A stretch of 64,000 nt of DNA from Siphonodentalium dalli (lineage: Eukaryota > Mollusca > Scaphopoda > Gadilida > Siphonodentaliidae). Positions within the stretch are counted from its first letter, which is position 1. Every line of letters begins with the position of its first letter. The notes under the pieces were generated by a model. That model made no database searches. It saw only the letters and a list, made by a program, of their open reading frames with translations, and had not been told where the DNA came from. The stretch lies in contig CP136066.1 of NCBI GenBank assembly GCA_032622095.1, positions 112,551,319-112,615,318 on the forward strand, given 5' to 3'. Shown here one piece after another: positions 62,699 to 64,000 of this stretch. The translations under genes were made by a program, and so were the position numbers.

Positions 62699-63717
62699 CT
62701 GGAATGTTCATTTGCATAAAAGTCAAGCTATGCTAGAAATATTAAAGGAGCAGTTCTGCTGGCTATCGAATTATGAGTAATTTCAGATGACGTATGTCAT
62801 AAGTGTTGAGTGCAGTAGAGCACCTTCATCATAGGATGATATACTATTATTTTCCATGACTATATGAGAAATAGGGATGCTATGAGCATCAAATACATTA
62901 TTTATATACAGCATATTGAAAGAAAAAGACCCTCAAAATCAGAGAACAAGTCTTTGGTGCAAATATAGAGATCGGAATTGGAATTTTGATCAGCTATTAT
63001 ATAAATCCAGGAATTGACCCAGATTCATATAATAAAGAAATTATTATTATACATAGAGATCACAGAGGGTCATACTGTCTTTTGATTGGATGAAATGCGA
63101 TCATGTGTCGGAGAGTAATTTTCACTATTGAATATCAAGAAAAGTATCGCCCGGGCTATAGTCGAAACTATAGTTCAAATTATTACCTGCCTGCTGATGT
63201 CACTGCTGACATGAGGCAAGAATTTCGTCATATATTGACCTCCTTTTTTAAAAGCGAGAGCTATTTTCCCTTGGCAGTGTTATCTGAACAGCAAGCGGTC
63301 TCTGCCAATAGTCCTGCTTGCTGTTCAAAAGACACCACTGAGGGGAAATAATTCTTGCTATTCCATCCCAAGGCAGTCAATCGGTGCATATTATTGTTTG
63401 TGTGATTTAGTGTTCAGCAAATTATTCTAAATTCAAAATATTTATTTACTCTGTAGTCTGTACCCTGAGTCACCACACCAACTTTGGATGAAATCGGTTC
63501 AAGGGTCTGGGAGAAAAATCTGAACAGACAGAATACAGATCCTACTCTTTTTATATATAAAGATAATCTCCGTTTCCTAATGTAATTAAACAGTTCAAAG
63601 GAATCAAGGAAAATCACAAACTCATAAGTCGTGTGAATACTGAGATTATTACTTGTAATTACTTTTCAGTGAAAAATATCAACCTGAAAATTAATTTTGA
63701 GTTGGAAATATCGTTAA
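62699..63717. other. SRBD1 upstream intron, mostly unassigned
   Basis: No further SRBD1 exon was found. A small inverted pair GAACAGCAAGC / GCTTGCTGTTC lies at about 63,287-63,329, and 63,440-63,565 resembles the tail of an array element (AAATCGGTTCAAGGGTCTGG). The 82-residue frame at 63,103-63,351 shows no recognisable motif. Confidence 0.4.
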
Positions 63718-63944
63718 CCCATTGAAGACCCTGTGCCATTGAATTTTCTTATATATGCGAATCTCCCATAGGGAGCCTTGCATATGTAAGAGAATGCACT
63801 GGCTTACAAGATCAATGTAAATATTGTTAGGCCAATGCATTCTCTTATATATGAGAGGTGCCCTATGGGTCGACTCGCGTATATAAGAGAATGCATTGGC
63901 ACAGGGTTTTCAAAAAATTTCAGGAATCTCCAGTCATCAAAGTG
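63718..63944. mobile_element. Small TTAA-flanked MITE made of two hairpins
   Basis: TTAA at 63,714-63,717 and 63,945-63,948 flank weakly inverted ends CCCATTGAAGA / TCATCAAAGTG. Inside are two hairpins of the CATTCTCTTATATATG family, as also found in the 5.8 kb TTAA element. Confidence 0.65.
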
Positions 63945-64000
63945 TTAAATATTGGTAACATTATAGTGATGATGTTGCATGTTGTCGTGACACAATTATT

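Noticed and set aside
63103-63351. 82-residue plus-strand frame as a gene or an SRBD1 exon
   Set aside because: It lies on the opposite strand from SRBD1, contains small inverted repeats, and shows no known motif.

Overview
This is a eukaryotic, intron-rich, AT-rich chromosome segment dominated by transposable elements. The two genes are split into small exons with GT-AG introns. The repeats include arrays of about 160 bp monomers ending in a (GACG)n microsatellite and a hairpin, which recalls the pearl and Helitron-like elements known from bivalves. I therefore infer a mollusc, most likely a bivalve; the species cannot be told.

Two host genes are supported, both on the minus strand. (1) A complete POLR2G (RPB7, RNA polymerase II subunit) gene has eight exons from 33,310 down to about 2,790. 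All eight exons join in phase and give about 174 residues; only the last exon is uncertain. (2) The last three coding exons of an SRBD1 gene (Tex-like, S1 RNA-binding domain) lie at 62,698-62,613, 54,234-54,126 and 49,738-49,464. Its upstream exons lie beyond the right edge. Both proteins end in an S1/OB-type domain. No other convincing host gene was found.

Layout: 1-2,790 is downstream of POLR2G (a foldback element and a degenerate array). 2,790-33,310 is POLR2G with introns full of nested elements. 33,310-49,060 is intergenic: a recurring GGTAACGGAGAAAAC motif, decayed transposases (a PHD-like zinc-finger family, MULE, KDZ), a LINE 3' end, arrays, and a tRNA-derived SINE. 49,060-64,000 is the 3' end of SRBD1. 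Its last intron holds an approximately 80-copy 36-bp minisatellite into which a Helitron has inserted. Its penultimate intron in this window holds a LINE split by a 5.8 kb piggyBac-like TTAA element.

The most notable pattern is structural. At least two repeat families of unrelated sequence share one plan: a 5' mini-palindrome, then an 11-15 nt subterminal motif, a monomer array, (GACG)n, and a terminal hairpin whose outer arm is the reverse complement of the 5' motif. Several insertions can be dated relative to one another because empty sites, target-site duplications or interrupted frames are visible in the window itself.
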